Virus record (IMG/VR): IMGVR_UViG_3300017758_000011 | Span: 1 to 53,597 of that record | Direction: 5' to 3' (one strand) | DNA: 53,597 nt | Origin: a virus | Shown: piece by piece, positions 31,827 through 40,077 of the stretch | Layout of the letters: each line of letters begins with the position of its first letter | Numbering within the stretch: position 1 is the stretch's first letter | Made by a program: the position numbers and the translations under genes | The notes under the pieces: model-generated | Told to the model about the DNA's origin: nothing | Databases searched by the model: none | The model's input: only the letters and a program-made list of their open reading frames with translations

Positions 31827-32459
31827 TTATTCCTCCAATAACAACATTGGGTATTTAGGTTTAGTTGCATTATACGCTCTAACTCCTTTGTTATATTTTA
31901 CTGCGTAGTGATTCTTTGGCCACCAATTCGGCATTTTACCTTCCGGCCATTCAGCAAATTTCCATTTACCTTCCAAGTAATAATGACGATAGGATTGTAT
32001 TACAAATTCCCATTCATCATCGAATGTATTTTTAATTCTATAAGTATCATCCATAGCAATTGATACAGGAGTTGCTAATGTAATATCAGCATCATATTCA
32101 ACCGGAGTTTGTAGCATTCTTTTATACGCTCCGTGTTGTTTATCGTATCTATCTGTATATTCTCCGCATAAAGCGATACCATGATTATACAACCATAATG
32201 TATTGTGAATACTTTGTCTCGCCCAAATAGTTGAAGGGTGATTCAACATAGCAGGTTTCATTAAATTAGAATCCATAAGTGTATGATAATCCTTGAGTTG
32301 TCGTAGCGTAGGTTCTTGTCCGTGTCTATCTGTATATTCCATAAACAAAGCATTAGTATGTAGCATTTGACAAGTTTCTGTTGGCATTTTTACTACATGC
32401 TTGTTGAGCATCTGTTGTGCTGATTCTATCGGGTCTTTTGATAGTGCGAATATATTCAT
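31827..32459 (-). CDS. Pyrimidine-dimer-glycosylase-like phage protein
   Basis: A 210-residue protein whose start, MNIFALSKDPIESAQQMLNK followed by HVVKM, and later NHPSTIWARQS and ALCGEYTDRY, match the conserved boxes of phage proteins annotated as pyrimidine dimer DNA glycosylase (PF03013-like). Members are common in marine phages; whether they cut UV photoproducts is not firmly established. A DNA-repair role would suit a sunlit-ocean virus. The start overlaps its upstream neighbour. Confidence 0.6.
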   Translation of the reverse strand: MNIFALSKDPIESAQQMLNKHVVKMPTETCQMLHTNALFMEYTDRHGQEPTLRQLKDYHTLMDSNLMKPAMLNHPSTIWARQSIHNTLWLYNHGIALCGEYTDRYDKQHGAYKRMLQTPVEYDADITLATPVSIAMDDTYRIKNTFDDEWEFVIQSYRHYYLEGKWKFAEWPEGKMPNWWPKNHYAVKYNKGVRAYNATKPKYPMLLLEE

Positions 32460-32698
32460 TCTTCTTCACCTTCACAAAATTCTGTAAACTCATTTAGATA
32501 TTCTCTTGCATCAACAAATTCGCTATGTTCAATAGTCATTCTGTCTAAGTGTGCTTGCCAATTACCCTTCATGCCAGCATCTAAATTATCCTGCCAAAAG
32601 GTGTTTAGTTCTCTTATCTTATCAAATTGATAAGTTATTGTTTTAGATATAGTATTATCACCATAAATTATATTTCCATATTTCTTTGTTATTTTCAT
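32456..32698 (-). CDS. Unknown small protein
   Basis: An 80-residue protein, beta-rich at the start and then helical, with an acidic end. AAGGAGAATGAAAG precedes the ATG. No family is recognised. Confidence 0.55.
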   Translation of the reverse strand: MKITKKYGNIIYGDNTISKTITYQFDKIRELNTFWQDNLDAGMKGNWQAHLDRMTIEHSEFVDAREYLNEFTEFCEGEEE

Positions 32699-32862
32699 TC
32701 TTTCATTCTCCTTATTGATATTTGGTATGCGTTGTAGTGGGGCATACCTAAACCCACTAATTCTTTACAAATTCTTTTTCTTGTTTGTTCATGTTCACAT
32801 CTTCGATTCAAAAACTCCGGCTTGTATTGGCGGTGGTTTTCTATCGGGATTATATCTTTCAT
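32695..32862 (-). CDS. Small basic HTH-like protein
   Basis: A 55-residue basic protein with helices RKRICKELVGLG and AYQISIRRMK. It overlaps the upstream zinc protein by about 68 bases in another frame. The ribosome binding site is GAAGAAG only. Its last bases overlap the next ATG, which is the main evidence for it. Confidence 0.4.
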   Translation of the reverse strand: MKDIIPIENHRQYKPEFLNRRCEHEQTRKRICKELVGLGMPHYNAYQISIRRMKE

Positions 32863-33040
32863 ATACTTCTTCATAACAACCATCACATATTTTAATTAAT
32901 ATTTTATTTTCTATTTCTGTTAATTCCATTGTTTGAAATTCAATTAACATATGATATTTAGCACCTAAAGCGCATATATCACATTTTGGTGTCTTTTCTT
33001 TGTTTTTACTAACAAAGAATTTCTTTATCCAATCTATCAT
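32795..33040 (-). CDS. Zinc-ribbon protein
   Basis: An 81-residue protein with a basic start, CDIC near residue 20 and CDGC about 33 residues later, a zinc-ribbon spacing. AAGGTGATTTAC places the start at 33040. It follows a 280-base stretch without genes, so it may start a transcript. Confidence 0.6.
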   Translation of the reverse strand: MIDWIKKFFVSKNKEKTPKCDICALGAKYHMLIEFQTMELTEIENKILIKICDGCYEEVYERYNPDRKPPPIQAGVFESKM

Positions 33041-33324
33041 GTAAATCACCTTAAAGGCGAGGGAACGGACTTCGTGTCCATAGAACACTATTCATATGAC
33101 CATTAGTGAACACATACAAATTTCACTAAGAGATGAGTCTTGTTTCGCAACAAGCAACTTTATCCGTATTACCATGCAAACCCTCTATGCAGGAAAATAT
33201 ACTTATGCCTATGAAAAATGACTACGACCTTACGGTAGGAGTTATCATTCTCATAATTTGACAATTTGTATATTTTTACCCTTAAACCTGCGGTTTCAAA
33301 TGAGGCTTTAACCTACCATTGAAT
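33041..33324 (-). other. Gene-free stretch with several small hairpins
   Basis: No convincing reading frame. On the minus strand it contains ACC-GTAA-GGT, CTTGTT-GCGA-AACAAG, GGAC-ACGAA-GTCC and AAACC-GCA-GGTTT hairpins and a TATA-like AAGTATATTTTCC near 33203. The number of tetraloop-closed stems is unusual for spacer DNA and could mean a structured leader or small RNA. Confidence 0.35.
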
Positions 33325-34620
33325 TTAATTTCTTTCCTCCAAGAGTTGAGAAATAATGTTACTTGCTTCTCTTTTAGTTAAAGCGGAAACTGTTCCATTA
33401 TAACCTAAGTTTTCTAAAAAGCCAAGTTGTTTAGGCGTTGCTAAATCTTCGTCAAATATTTTTCTTAAAGTGTGCAGTTGGCGTTGAGATAATTCTCTAC
33501 TACTCATCATTTGTTCTTTAATATCTACAAGGAAAGAACGCTCCCAAGCACTATTAGCAAATGATTCATCAAATTCAGGCACACCATAATAGTCGCACAT
33601 TTGTAAGAAAGTTTCTCCGCCAAAATCTTTAGTTAAAACTTCTTCTTGTTTTTGTCTTTTCGCTATTTCTCTCGCAAGTCTATCGGTTTCTTGTTTTTCT
33701 CTAAAAACCCTATCTCTTTCTTGTCTTTCTTCTGCTTCTATTCTTCTTACTTCTACATTTTCCGGTAGATTGTAAATACGCATTCTTTCTGCTTCTTGCT
33801 CTCGATAGCGTCTTTGTCTTTCTTCTTGTTGTCGTCGTCTTTCTTCTAAAGCAATTCTAAGAGCCTCTATTCTATTTGCTCTTGTTTGATTATATTTATC
33901 CAATTTATCTTGATACTGTTCACGCTTTATGTAAAACAAAGCCAAGTCTTTCATTAGATTATCATTAGGAAAACCTGTTGTATTGATTTGTGCTTTAGCA
34001 TTGTCGGGGTGATTCCACCGCCATACGAGAGAAGCCATTTTGTAGTTAGGTGAACCATAACTCCCTTCACCTCTTTTTCTCAAAACTCTTCTTCTATGGT
34101 TTTGTTGTGTATCACGGTCATAATACCAATCTCTTTTGTGAATATTGAAGTGTAAATCTAATTCTTTTACTGAATCAAACATCATAGTAAAAGCCTCACC
34201 ATTTGATTTCCACCACGCTTCTGCTTTCATAGACTTGGTTCTAACACTAATCCATTCTTGGATTTGTTCATCAGTAATAGTATCAATATTAATTCCTTTA
34301 TCTTCTGCAATTGCTCGCATAATTAGATAGGAGTTAATGTGGTCGCTACCAACACATTCAATAATTCCATTTTCTGTGTTTCTTATTTCAAAGTGATAAA
34401 CAACTATATGGCCACATAAACATTTTCCAACGCCCATTTGAGAATTTCTAACCCAATCCGGCATAACATCATTACCACTCCACCAAACATTACCTGTTGC
34501 TAACCATTCATGTTTAGCATCATCATAATTATCTGCTACTGATAATTCAGTCATTTTACGCTTTAACGCTCTATCCCAACGACCCTCACCGAGCCGTCTC
34601 TTCGCTACTATATTTTCCAT
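33325..34620 (-). CDS. Unknown protein with zinc knuckle, coiled coil and DUF3072-like C-terminus
   Basis: A 431-residue protein. N-terminal part with KCLCGH and a VGSDHI segment, as in phage proteins carrying a CxCG-H zinc site; a central Arg/Glu-rich coiled coil (about 240-335); and a C-terminal 40 residues reading LATPKQLGFLENLGY then LTKREASNIISQL, the short domain (DUF3072-like) often found at the ends of phage DNA-processing proteins. Probably a nucleic-acid-binding accessory protein. GGTGGAATAAAA precedes the ATG. Confidence 0.6.
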   Translation of the reverse strand: MENIVAKRRLGEGRWDRALKRKMTELSVADNYDDAKHEWLATGNVWWSGNDVMPDWVRNSQMGVGKCLCGHIVVYHFEIRNTENGIIECVGSDHINSYLIMRAIAEDKGINIDTITDEQIQEWISVRTKSMKAEAWWKSNGEAFTMMFDSVKELDLHFNIHKRDWYYDRDTQQNHRRRVLRKRGEGSYGSPNYKMASLVWRWNHPDNAKAQINTTGFPNDNLMKDLALFYIKREQYQDKLDKYNQTRANRIEALRIALEERRRQQEERQRRYREQEAERMRIYNLPENVEVRRIEAEERQERDRVFREKQETDRLAREIAKRQKQEEVLTKDFGGETFLQMCDYYGVPEFDESFANSAWERSFLVDIKEQMMSSRELSQRQLHTLRKIFDEDLATPKQLGFLENLGYNGTVSALTKREASNIISQLLEERN

Positions 34621-34741
34621 TTTTATTCCACCAATTATATATTTTCATTAAAGATATGACAAACAAACTGAAGAGTCCGAATAATGTTGCATTAATAAAA
34701 GGCAACATATAATAGAACTCCGCAGTTAGTCTATCTGTCAA
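34586..34741 (-). CDS. Small membrane protein (TTG start)
   Basis: A 51-residue protein with a hydrophobic helix at about residues 12-32 and a basic, aromatic tail. GGGGAG of the helicase's last codons lies four bases upstream of the TTG start, giving coupled translation. Its end overlaps the next gene by 35 bases. Confidence 0.45.
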   Translation of the reverse strand: MTDRLTAEFYYMLPFINATLFGLFSLFVISLMKIYNWWNKNGKYSSEETAR

Positions 34742-34742
34742 T

Positions 34743-36176
34743 TTACTCCCCAACAATTCCTGTTCTTTGTCCTACTAAAAATAGGTTTTTCTTTGCTCTT
34801 GTAATTGCTACATAGCAAATGTTGTTTTCTTCTAATCCACCTAACGGGTGTGGCATTCTATCAGTTGCTAAGATATACACATTATCAGCCTCAAGACCTT
34901 TAGCCTTGTGAACTGTTGAAAGCATAATTTCTCCGTTATCATTACCGTCAAATACTCTCTTGATTTCTTCAATAATTCCACCAACAGTTGATGCTTTATT
35001 TACAAAGATACTGATACAGTCTCTTTTATCTTCAAGAGCCATCGCTTGATTCTTTTTATTATCATTCAATAATTTGTTATAGTTGTAATTAAAGTCTTGC
35101 ATATATAATTGCCAAAACTCTTCTGTTCCCATATGATTATTCTTAGAAATCTTTTGAACTGCATTAACTAATCCTTTAGTCATATCACGACCAAGAATAT
35201 ATGCTGATTTACCTTGACTAATTAAATCATAGAAAGCACCGACTAATGGTGCATTATATCTACATAAAACCATATCTTTCTCATTAGGAGTAAATTCAGC
35301 ACCAACCATAACATTACCTTCAATTGCATTTTCAGCCGCTTGGAAATCTTTTACATATCTATTGGCTTCCTTAACAACTGATAAAGGGCATCTCCAAGAA
35401 ATGCTGAGAGGAAATTCGCTTATTTCTCTTGAGCCTTTTAGAAGTCTCTCTCTAAATAGTCCAATACTATTAGAATCTGCGCCCCTAAATCCATAAATCG
35501 CTTGATTTTTGTCACCAACAATAATACATCGGCCACCATTCACGCATTTACTAATCATTTCTCTTTGGCTTTCGTTAAAATCCTGCGCTTCATCTACAAA
35601 TAATATATCATACTTAGGAAAAGGATAGTTATTTACTAAAGGTAGCCAAATCATATCATCAAAATCAACTTCACTTGTCTTATTTGCACAAGCCTTGAGT
35701 AGTGTATTTAGATGAGCAATTGCTATTTCTTCTTCACGCTCGGAATGAAATTGAATATTATATTCATCAATTAGTCTATTGACTTCTCTTTTATTAGAAG
35801 GGTCAATTAGAGAACCTTTGATTAAAGATACCAACTTCTTGACCGGAGCAATATTGAAATCTTTACCTAAGAAATCCTTAATGATATTGTTAAGTTTGAA
35901 GTTATTGACTCTTGTTTTAACACCTGCATTTCTAATAGCGGCAAAACCGAATGCGTGGAATGTTTTTGCTTCTACACCTTTAGGTAGTCTTTCTGCAAGT
36001 TCTGTTGCTATTGATTTATTGAATGCTAAAAAAGCGGCCTTATCATTACCAATTTTATTAGCGGCTTCTACAATAGTAGTAGTTTTACCTGTTCCTGCAC
36101 CTGCATTAATTATAATGTGGTGGTCTGTATTTTCTATGCAATCAAATATTGCTTTTTGCTGTTTTGTATGTTCCAT
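34743..36176 (-). CDS. UvrD/Rep-type superfamily 1 helicase
   Basis: A 477-residue helicase with Walker A AGAGTGKTT (25-33), motif Ia, motif II FVDEAQDF, motif III (IVGDKNQAIYGFRGA), motif V region (STVHKAKGLEADNVY) and motif VI (VAITRAKKNLFLVG). It is compact compared with UvrD (over 700 residues), as viral versions often are. It unwinds DNA in the 3'-5' direction in repair and recombination. GGGAGGTAAAATAA gives one of the strongest ribosome binding sites here. Confidence 0.92.
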   Translation of the reverse strand: MEHTKQQKAIFDCIENTDHHIIINAGAGTGKTTTIVEAANKIGNDKAAFLAFNKSIATELAERLPKGVEAKTFHAFGFAAIRNAGVKTRVNNFKLNNIIKDFLGKDFNIAPVKKLVSLIKGSLIDPSNKREVNRLIDEYNIQFHSEREEEIAIAHLNTLLKACANKTSEVDFDDMIWLPLVNNYPFPKYDILFVDEAQDFNESQREMISKCVNGGRCIIVGDKNQAIYGFRGADSNSIGLFRERLLKGSREISEFPLSISWRCPLSVVKEANRYVKDFQAAENAIEGNVMVGAEFTPNEKDMVLCRYNAPLVGAFYDLISQGKSAYILGRDMTKGLVNAVQKISKNNHMGTEEFWQLYMQDFNYNYNKLLNDNKKNQAMALEDKRDCISIFVNKASTVGGIIEEIKRVFDGNDNGEIMLSTVHKAKGLEADNVYILATDRMPHPLGGLEENNICYVAITRAKKNLFLVGQRTGIVGE

Positions 36177-36437
36177 TTATTTTACCTCCCTAAAAGGGAA
36201 TATGAAGAGAGAGGGGAGTCAGCGAAAATTAATTCGCATTTACATTAGTAGCCCCCTTGACTCAACCCTCTCTCAAGAATGATTCTCAATACCATGAACT
36301 AAATTAATTCATGACATAATTAAGTTGAGAAAGTGAAATGAATCCGCTTTCCAACTGTTTGAATCAACCTGTGCATGTCGGGGCGTATAAGGGGTCGGCT
36401 CACCCCCCTTTGAGTTTTGACTAACCCCTAAAAATTC
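36177..36437 (-). other. Gene-free stretch with inverted repeats upstream of the UvrD-like gene
   Basis: Holds a long imperfect inverted repeat (GAGAGAGGG-x2-GAGTCA pairing with TGACTC-x-CCCTCTCTC, about 36208-36277), an AAGGGG/CCCCTT hairpin near 36388, and an AT-rich ATTAATTTAG zone near 36300. The first could act as attenuator or terminator before the helicase gene. No open reading frame is convincing. Confidence 0.45.
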
Positions 36438-36686
36438 TCAATTGAAGAAAGAAAGGTAAATGACCCATGATGCAAGGCCAACAATAATACTGCCCCAAAA
36501 TAGTCTTAGTCGGACATTGTTTGGGGGATTACATTTCTTCTTCAAGCAATAATGACTTGTTGATATTTTTCCTTTATGAACATAAGATTCCAATAGGTGA
36601 TTAGAACCTTCGGGTATATCACACCCGCAACTTTGGCATATCAAGTCCTTCTCGGCCTTTACATATACTTCTTCAACAAGTCTCAT
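36438..36686 (-). CDS. Zinc-knuckle membrane protein
   Basis: An 82-residue protein with CQSCGCD near residues 17-23, a later HYCLKKKC, and a C-terminal transmembrane helix (about 62-80). Zinc end outside the membrane segment and tail anchor suggest a membrane-attached adaptor. ATGTGATAAA precedes the ATG. No family is recognised. Confidence 0.6.
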   Translation of the reverse strand: MRLVEEVYVKAEKDLICQSCGCDIPEGSNHLLESYVHKGKISTSHYCLKKKCNPPNNVRLRLFWGSIIVGLASWVIYLSFFN

Positions 36687-36705
36687 TTTATCACATCACT
36701 TAAAT

Positions 36706-36731
36706 TAAAAACAAAGGGAGGCGAACCTCCC
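36706..36731 (-). terminator. TTCG-loop terminator after the control-region gene
   Basis: Minus strand GGGAGG-TTCG-CCTCCC is a perfect six-base-pair stem with a stable tetraloop, followed by TTTGTTTTTAATTT. It ends the transcript of the gene at 36814-37281. Confidence 0.8.
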
Positions 36732-36813
36732 AATGTTTCATTCGCTAACACATGGTTAGCATATATATCTTTAACGCATTAAAGATGTGCAACTATACAA
36801 AGTTAGACTTTGT

Positions 36814-37281
36814 TTATTCAGCCGTTCCCAATAAAGAATCAACCGTTCCATCCCAAGTGCCATCTTTATACATTTTACTTAGGTTGTTTCGGGTTCTCTT
36901 AACAACTGCCGAAGCATAATCGCTTGCATCATCATAATGACCGCCACCACTCTTAATGTGTTTCATGGTGATTGCTCCAATAACTGCATCGTGGTTATAA
37001 TAATTCATAGCCGCTTCTTGCACTACTCCGCATATTTTGTCAATTGATACTCTAACGCTTGCCGGAACTGCTGACTTTTGACCTCTCTTGAAAGGTGTTC
37101 CGTCTCTTCCCTTCAAAAGAGCCTTTAGTGCGCCCTTAGCCGCTACTCTTTCGTTTGGGTTGTTTGTTCCGATTTGAAGATTTAGTTCTATGACTTGTTT
37201 AAGTCCAGCGTCTAAACCTGTGTCTGCTTCAAGGTATTCTCTAACCTCTATTACGAGGCTATCCCATTGTGTGTTATCCAT
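36814..37281 (-). CDS. Control-region paralogue A
   Basis: A 155-residue protein of the same family as the products of 38113-38631 and 40078-40584. Shared features are a G-R-x-[SG]-[ATS] basic stretch mid-protein, an alpha-beta segment, then GGG-H/A-Y, a Y/E-x-A pattern and K-D/E-G-T/R-W-D-G. It is the first gene leftward from the control region, with a consensus promoter (37329-37345) and its own terminator, so it is likely made in quantity. A DNA-binding regulator or coat protein of viral DNA is plausible but unproven. Confidence 0.65.
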   Translation of the reverse strand: MDNTQWDSLVIEVREYLEADTGLDAGLKQVIELNLQIGTNNPNERVAAKGALKALLKGRDGTPFKRGQKSAVPASVRVSIDKICGVVQEAAMNYYNHDAVIGAITMKHIKSGGGHYDDASDYASAVVKRTRNNLSKMYKDGTWDGTVDSLLGTAE

Positions 37282-37328
37282 ATTATCTATCTCCTGCCCT
37301 TGTGGGCTATTTTAGACAATTGATTACC

Positions 37329-37345
37329 CTATATAAAGGAGTTCA
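37329..37345 (-). promoter_or_regulatory. Leftward promoter of the minus-strand block
   Basis: Minus strand TGAACTCCTTTATATAG: a BRE-like GAACTCC followed by a TATA box about 50 bases before the start at 37281. It agrees with the ubiquitin-like gene promoter at 29913-29929 in 16 of 17 positions, which defines a consensus for this virus. Confidence 0.65.
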
Positions 37346-37399
37346 GCATTGATGACCAATGAGGGTTTTTACAACTTTTTTATTAGAATAAAATGCGGC

Positions 37400-37990
37400 C
37401 CTCCTGATTCGGCGGATTATTTCACATTTTTCTAAATTAAATTAAATATTCTAAATTAAATCTAATAACATGAATTAAAATTATTTAACTATAATGATTC
37501 GCCAATGAAACAACTTTTGCGTCTCACACTTTCCTATGTTTCTCGCATTCGTCTCATCATGAGAATAATGAGTTATGACCCATAACCCCTAAGAATCTAC
37601 GGAGAAGTGGGGAAAATAATTCGTCTCGTCTCGTCTCATGGATTTTCCATATATATTTCTCTCTAAATATGCCTCTTATCCTCTCCCAAGAGAGAGAGAG
37701 AGATAGATAGATAGATATGAGATATATGAGATTATGAGAAGTATTAATATTCTTTATAGTTATACACTATAACTACCAAGATTCTCCCTCATCTGTCTCG
37801 TCTCATTGGAAATTTGGATGAGACACATTGATTAGATTACTATAATATAAGTATATGAATAAGAATATGAATTAATATAAGCCTAATTGGAAAAGACTCT
37901 TTCACGCTTGCATTCTTTCCTGCCCCAATTAATTGAACCTGTTGTTGTTTGAATATATATTCTTAATTAGGGCAAACCTGCGCTTAACGA
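37400..37990. other. Control region between divergent transcription units
   Basis: No gene. Contains GTCTC repeats (three in tandem at about 37621-37637, others near 37551 and 37789), an inverted copy ATGAGAC near 37817, an AG/GATA microsatellite at about 37688-37720, AT-rich stretches, and a palindromic CTCATCATGAG near 37554. Iteron-like repeats, AT-rich DNA and divergent promoters are the usual makeup of an origin or main regulatory switch. Which it is cannot be told by eye. Confidence 0.5.
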
Positions 37991-37999
37991 TATAATACA

Positions 38000-38032
38000 A
38001 CCATATGGTTCATTCTGCTTTGCATGAAGGCA
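38000..38032 (+). repeat. ACCATATGGT element 1
   Basis: Core 38000-38009, CTTTG at 38017, then a partial complementary arm ATGAA and GGCAACC. It lies upstream of the gene at 38113 and lacks the CAAAG left arm. Followed by the extended leader CCATATACGCCC and TAAGCC shared with elements 5 and 8. Confidence 0.75.
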
Positions 38033-38112
38033 ACCATATACGCCCTTTAAGCCTGTATAGTGCTACAAGGGCTGAAACTGTGGCTTTACCAACAAACGAA
38101 AAGGTGAATAAT

Positions 38113-38631
38113 ATGAAACAAGCAAATTGGAAATTAAATACAAATAAAGTGCGAGTTTGGGCGGAGAATCAACCCCCAAGTGATAACCTACAGGCAGTAA
38201 TGCTATCTCTAACTCTTGGAGATTCTGCAAATACTGATGAATTAAGAAGCACCTATTGGACAGCAATTCGTTCAATAGGTTCAACAATGGATGGTTTTCC
38301 GTCAGCCCGTCGTGGCCGAGAATCAACATTGACCGAGGAACAGGAAATTGTTTTGGCGACTGTGGAGCAAAAAGTTATAGATGCTTTTGCGGAAATCCCT
38401 ACTGACTACCACGACTTATTACTGTCCGTCATTGTGCCACACGGAAGAACAGGTGGCGTTTATGCTAACATGGATGAATTGGTTGCTTACTACAAGAAAT
38501 CTGCTCATAACTATATGATGCAATCAATCAAAGAAGGAAGATTTGATGGTGTAGCGGTTAATAAGGCCGGTATTCCTCAAATAACCCCAAGACCTACAAA
38601 GGCTGATTTGGAGGTTTCGGAAGAAGAGTGA
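38113..38631 (+). CDS. Control-region paralogue B
   Basis: A 172-residue protein closely related to the product of 40078-40584 (shared LRSTYWTAIRSIGS, ARRGRES and VPHGRTGG or LPHGRTGG segments) and more distantly to 36814-37281. N-terminus MKQANWKLNTNKVRVW is beta-like, the middle helical, the acidic tail ends EEE. AAGGTGAATAAT fixes ATG 38113; an in-frame extension upstream covers the leader and is not coding. Function unknown; it may be the protein that binds the repeated elements. Confidence 0.7.
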   Translation: MKQANWKLNTNKVRVWAENQPPSDNLQAVMLSLTLGDSANTDELRSTYWTAIRSIGSTMDGFPSARRGRESTLTEEQEIVLATVEQKVIDAFAEIPTDYHDLLLSVIVPHGRTGGVYANMDELVAYYKKSAHNYMMQSIKEGRFDGVAVNKAGIPQITPRPTKADLEVSEEE

Positions 38632-38655
38632 GACTACGGGATTCAGCCCTCGTAG

Positions 38656-38704
38656 CCCCCATGTGGGGGTAGATGCAAAGCACGACCATATGGTAGGAAC
38701 TTTG
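38656..38704 (+). repeat. Stem-loop plus ACCATATGGT element 2
   Basis: A CCCCC-ATGT-GGGGG hairpin (38656-38669) follows the upstream gene, then CAAAG 38676-38680, core 38685-38694 and CTTTG 38700-38704. TAGCC, a TATA-like GTTAAATGG and then 18 bases lead to ATG 38743. Confidence 0.85.
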
Positions 38705-38742
38705 TGAATAGCCAAGTTAAATGGTGATTTATTCCTATTACC

Positions 38743-39021
38743 ATGAGTGAGTTGAGAAGACCGAAGGTAGAAGATTATGACATGACAGATGGAACAAACG
38801 GGCATATGCAGTTTATGCGTGATTGGGAAGCATATCAGGAAGCAGAAAAAATAGAGAGGTTTGAAATGGCTCTCAAAGAAGATTATGGAATTGACGAGGA
38901 AACATGGAATAATACTCCAACCAAGATGAAGAAACTTATGGCAGATATGCATGAAAAAGTAGCAAACCATGCTTGGTTGATGGAAGAATTGGAATGTTGG
39001 AGAGATAATATGCCTATCTAA
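38743..39021 (+). CDS. Small acidic protein of the cassette array
   Basis: A 92-residue helical, acidic protein (many Met, Glu and Trp residues). No ribosome binding site precedes its ATG; a TATA-like box 18 bases upstream of the ATG suggests a leaderless transcript. It is a single-gene unit between elements 2 and 3. No family is recognised. Confidence 0.65.
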   Translation: MSELRRPKVEDYDMTDGTNGHMQFMRDWEAYQEAEKIERFEMALKEDYGIDEETWNNTPTKMKKLMADMHEKVANHAWLMEELECWRDNMPI

Positions 39022-39028
39022 TCAAAAA

Positions 39029-39099
39029 CCCTTCGGGGCGCAAGACAAAGCATGACCATATGGTAGGAAATAACTTTGGAATTCCTACCATAGCCGTTT
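39029..39099 (+). repeat. Stem-loop plus ACCATATGGT element 3
   Basis: CCC-TTCG-GGG hairpin (39029-39038), CAAAG 39046-39050, core 39055-39064, CTTTG 39074-39078. GGTAGGAA and TTCCTACC form a perfect eight-base inverted repeat with CTTTG in its loop. A TATA-like GTTTATAAAGG follows. Confidence 0.85.
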
Positions 39100-39132
39100 A
39101 TAAAGGCTATTACTCGCTTAAGAGGTTTTAAA

Positions 39133-39468
39133 ATGAAAAGTTTTTACAAATGGTTAGATAATAGAGTAGATGATGAAAATAATTGGATTAAAGAGGATTA
39201 TGGAATTAGGCATTTCTTATGCCCCGATGTTATATCCGAAAACTTTGTTGATTCGGGTTCAATAACTGTTGAGGAATTCGAAGAAGATAATTTTGAGGTT
39301 TTGCACCCTGTCTTTGAAGAATGGTCTAAAACTGCTAAACCTTTCTCGGTTTCTCAAAAAGATATTGACGAACACATCAAAGAACACAAAGCAGAAATGC
39401 GAATGAGGGCGATGGAGTCCGGCTATCATAATTTTGTTGATGATGGCGAAAGGACTTATTATTGGTGA
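39133..39468 (+). CDS. Unknown protein of the cassette array
   Basis: A 111-residue acidic protein with aromatic-rich ends (SFYKWLDNR and RTYYW). AAGAGG precedes the ATG, so unlike two neighbours it has a leader with a ribosome binding site. Unit between elements 3 and 4; no family is recognised. Confidence 0.65.
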   Translation: MKSFYKWLDNRVDDENNWIKEDYGIRHFLCPDVISENFVDSGSITVEEFEEDNFEVLHPVFEEWSKTAKPFSVSQKDIDEHIKEHKAEMRMRAMESGYHNFVDDGERTYYW

Positions 39469-39514
39469 ATAAGTTCCCCTATGACCGATTTAAAAAAAAT
39501 CGTGAGGGTCTTAG

Positions 39515-39543
39515 CAAAGTAAGACCATATGGTAATGACTTTG
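39515..39543 (+). repeat. ACCATATGGT element 4
   Basis: CAAAG 39515-39519, core 39524-39533, CTTTG 39539-39543; preceded by a CGATTT/AAATCG hairpin near 39487. TAGCC and TATA-like CATTTTAAGG follow, with 18 bases to ATG 39581. Confidence 0.85.
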
Positions 39544-39580
39544 TAATTAGCCCATTTTAAGGGGATATATTCCTTTAACC

Positions 39581-39934
39581 ATGTTTACAAAGAGTATAGG
39601 AGACGGAGAATGGGAAGGAAAATTAATCAATGTAGGACTATGTTTAGGCCGTCATGATATAGCAGGTGTCACAGATTATATCTTTGATGAGCCGATTGAA
39701 AATCCTAATGACTTTAAAGCACTAAGAGAAATCGCAAATAAAAAATTGGAGCAAATGTGGAATGCAGGAAATTGCATTAATCTTTATGTCACTGGATTAG
39801 GACAAGCACTGACAATCGTTTTATCGGAGGTTTTCAAATTGCATGAAACTTATTCGGATGATGTTTTGTTTCAGGTTTTTCATTGGGATAGAGAATCAGA
39901 AACTTACAAGGGGCATACTATTGTAGGAAATTAA
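39581..39934 (+). CDS. Unknown protein of the cassette array
   Basis: A 117-residue alpha-beta protein with a regular pattern (KLINVGLCLGRHDI, LYVTGLGQALTIVLSEVF). No ribosome binding site precedes the ATG and the TATA-like box sits about 18 bases upstream, so it is probably leaderless. No family is recognised. Confidence 0.65.
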   Translation: MFTKSIGDGEWEGKLINVGLCLGRHDIAGVTDYIFDEPIENPNDFKALREIANKKLEQMWNAGNCINLYVTGLGQALTIVLSEVFKLHETYSDDVLFQVFHWDRESETYKGHTIVGN

Positions 39935-39935
39935 G

Positions 39936-40003
39936 CCCTTCGGGGATATATACAAAGCAATACCATATGGTTGTAATGGCTTTGCCCTTGTTTAATTACA
40001 ACC
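39936..40003 (+). repeat. Stem-loop plus ACCATATGGT element 5
   Basis: CCC-TTCG-GGG hairpin (39936-39945), CAAAG 39953-39957, core 39962-39971, CTTTG 39980-39984, and a perfect nine-base stem GGTTGTAAT (39969-39977) with ATTACAACC (39995-40003). Confidence 0.9.
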
Positions 40004-40077
40004 TTATCCGCCCCATAAGCCCTATATTCGGCACAGGGGCTAAAAAGTGCGGATTTACTTTATTTGAGGTGAAAAAC

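Noticed and set aside
38005-38112. Longer starts for the genes at 38113 and 40078
   Set aside because: The in-frame extensions cover the repeated element and leader, lack ribosome binding sites, and differ between the two paralogues, whereas GGTGA sits just before the internal ATG codons.
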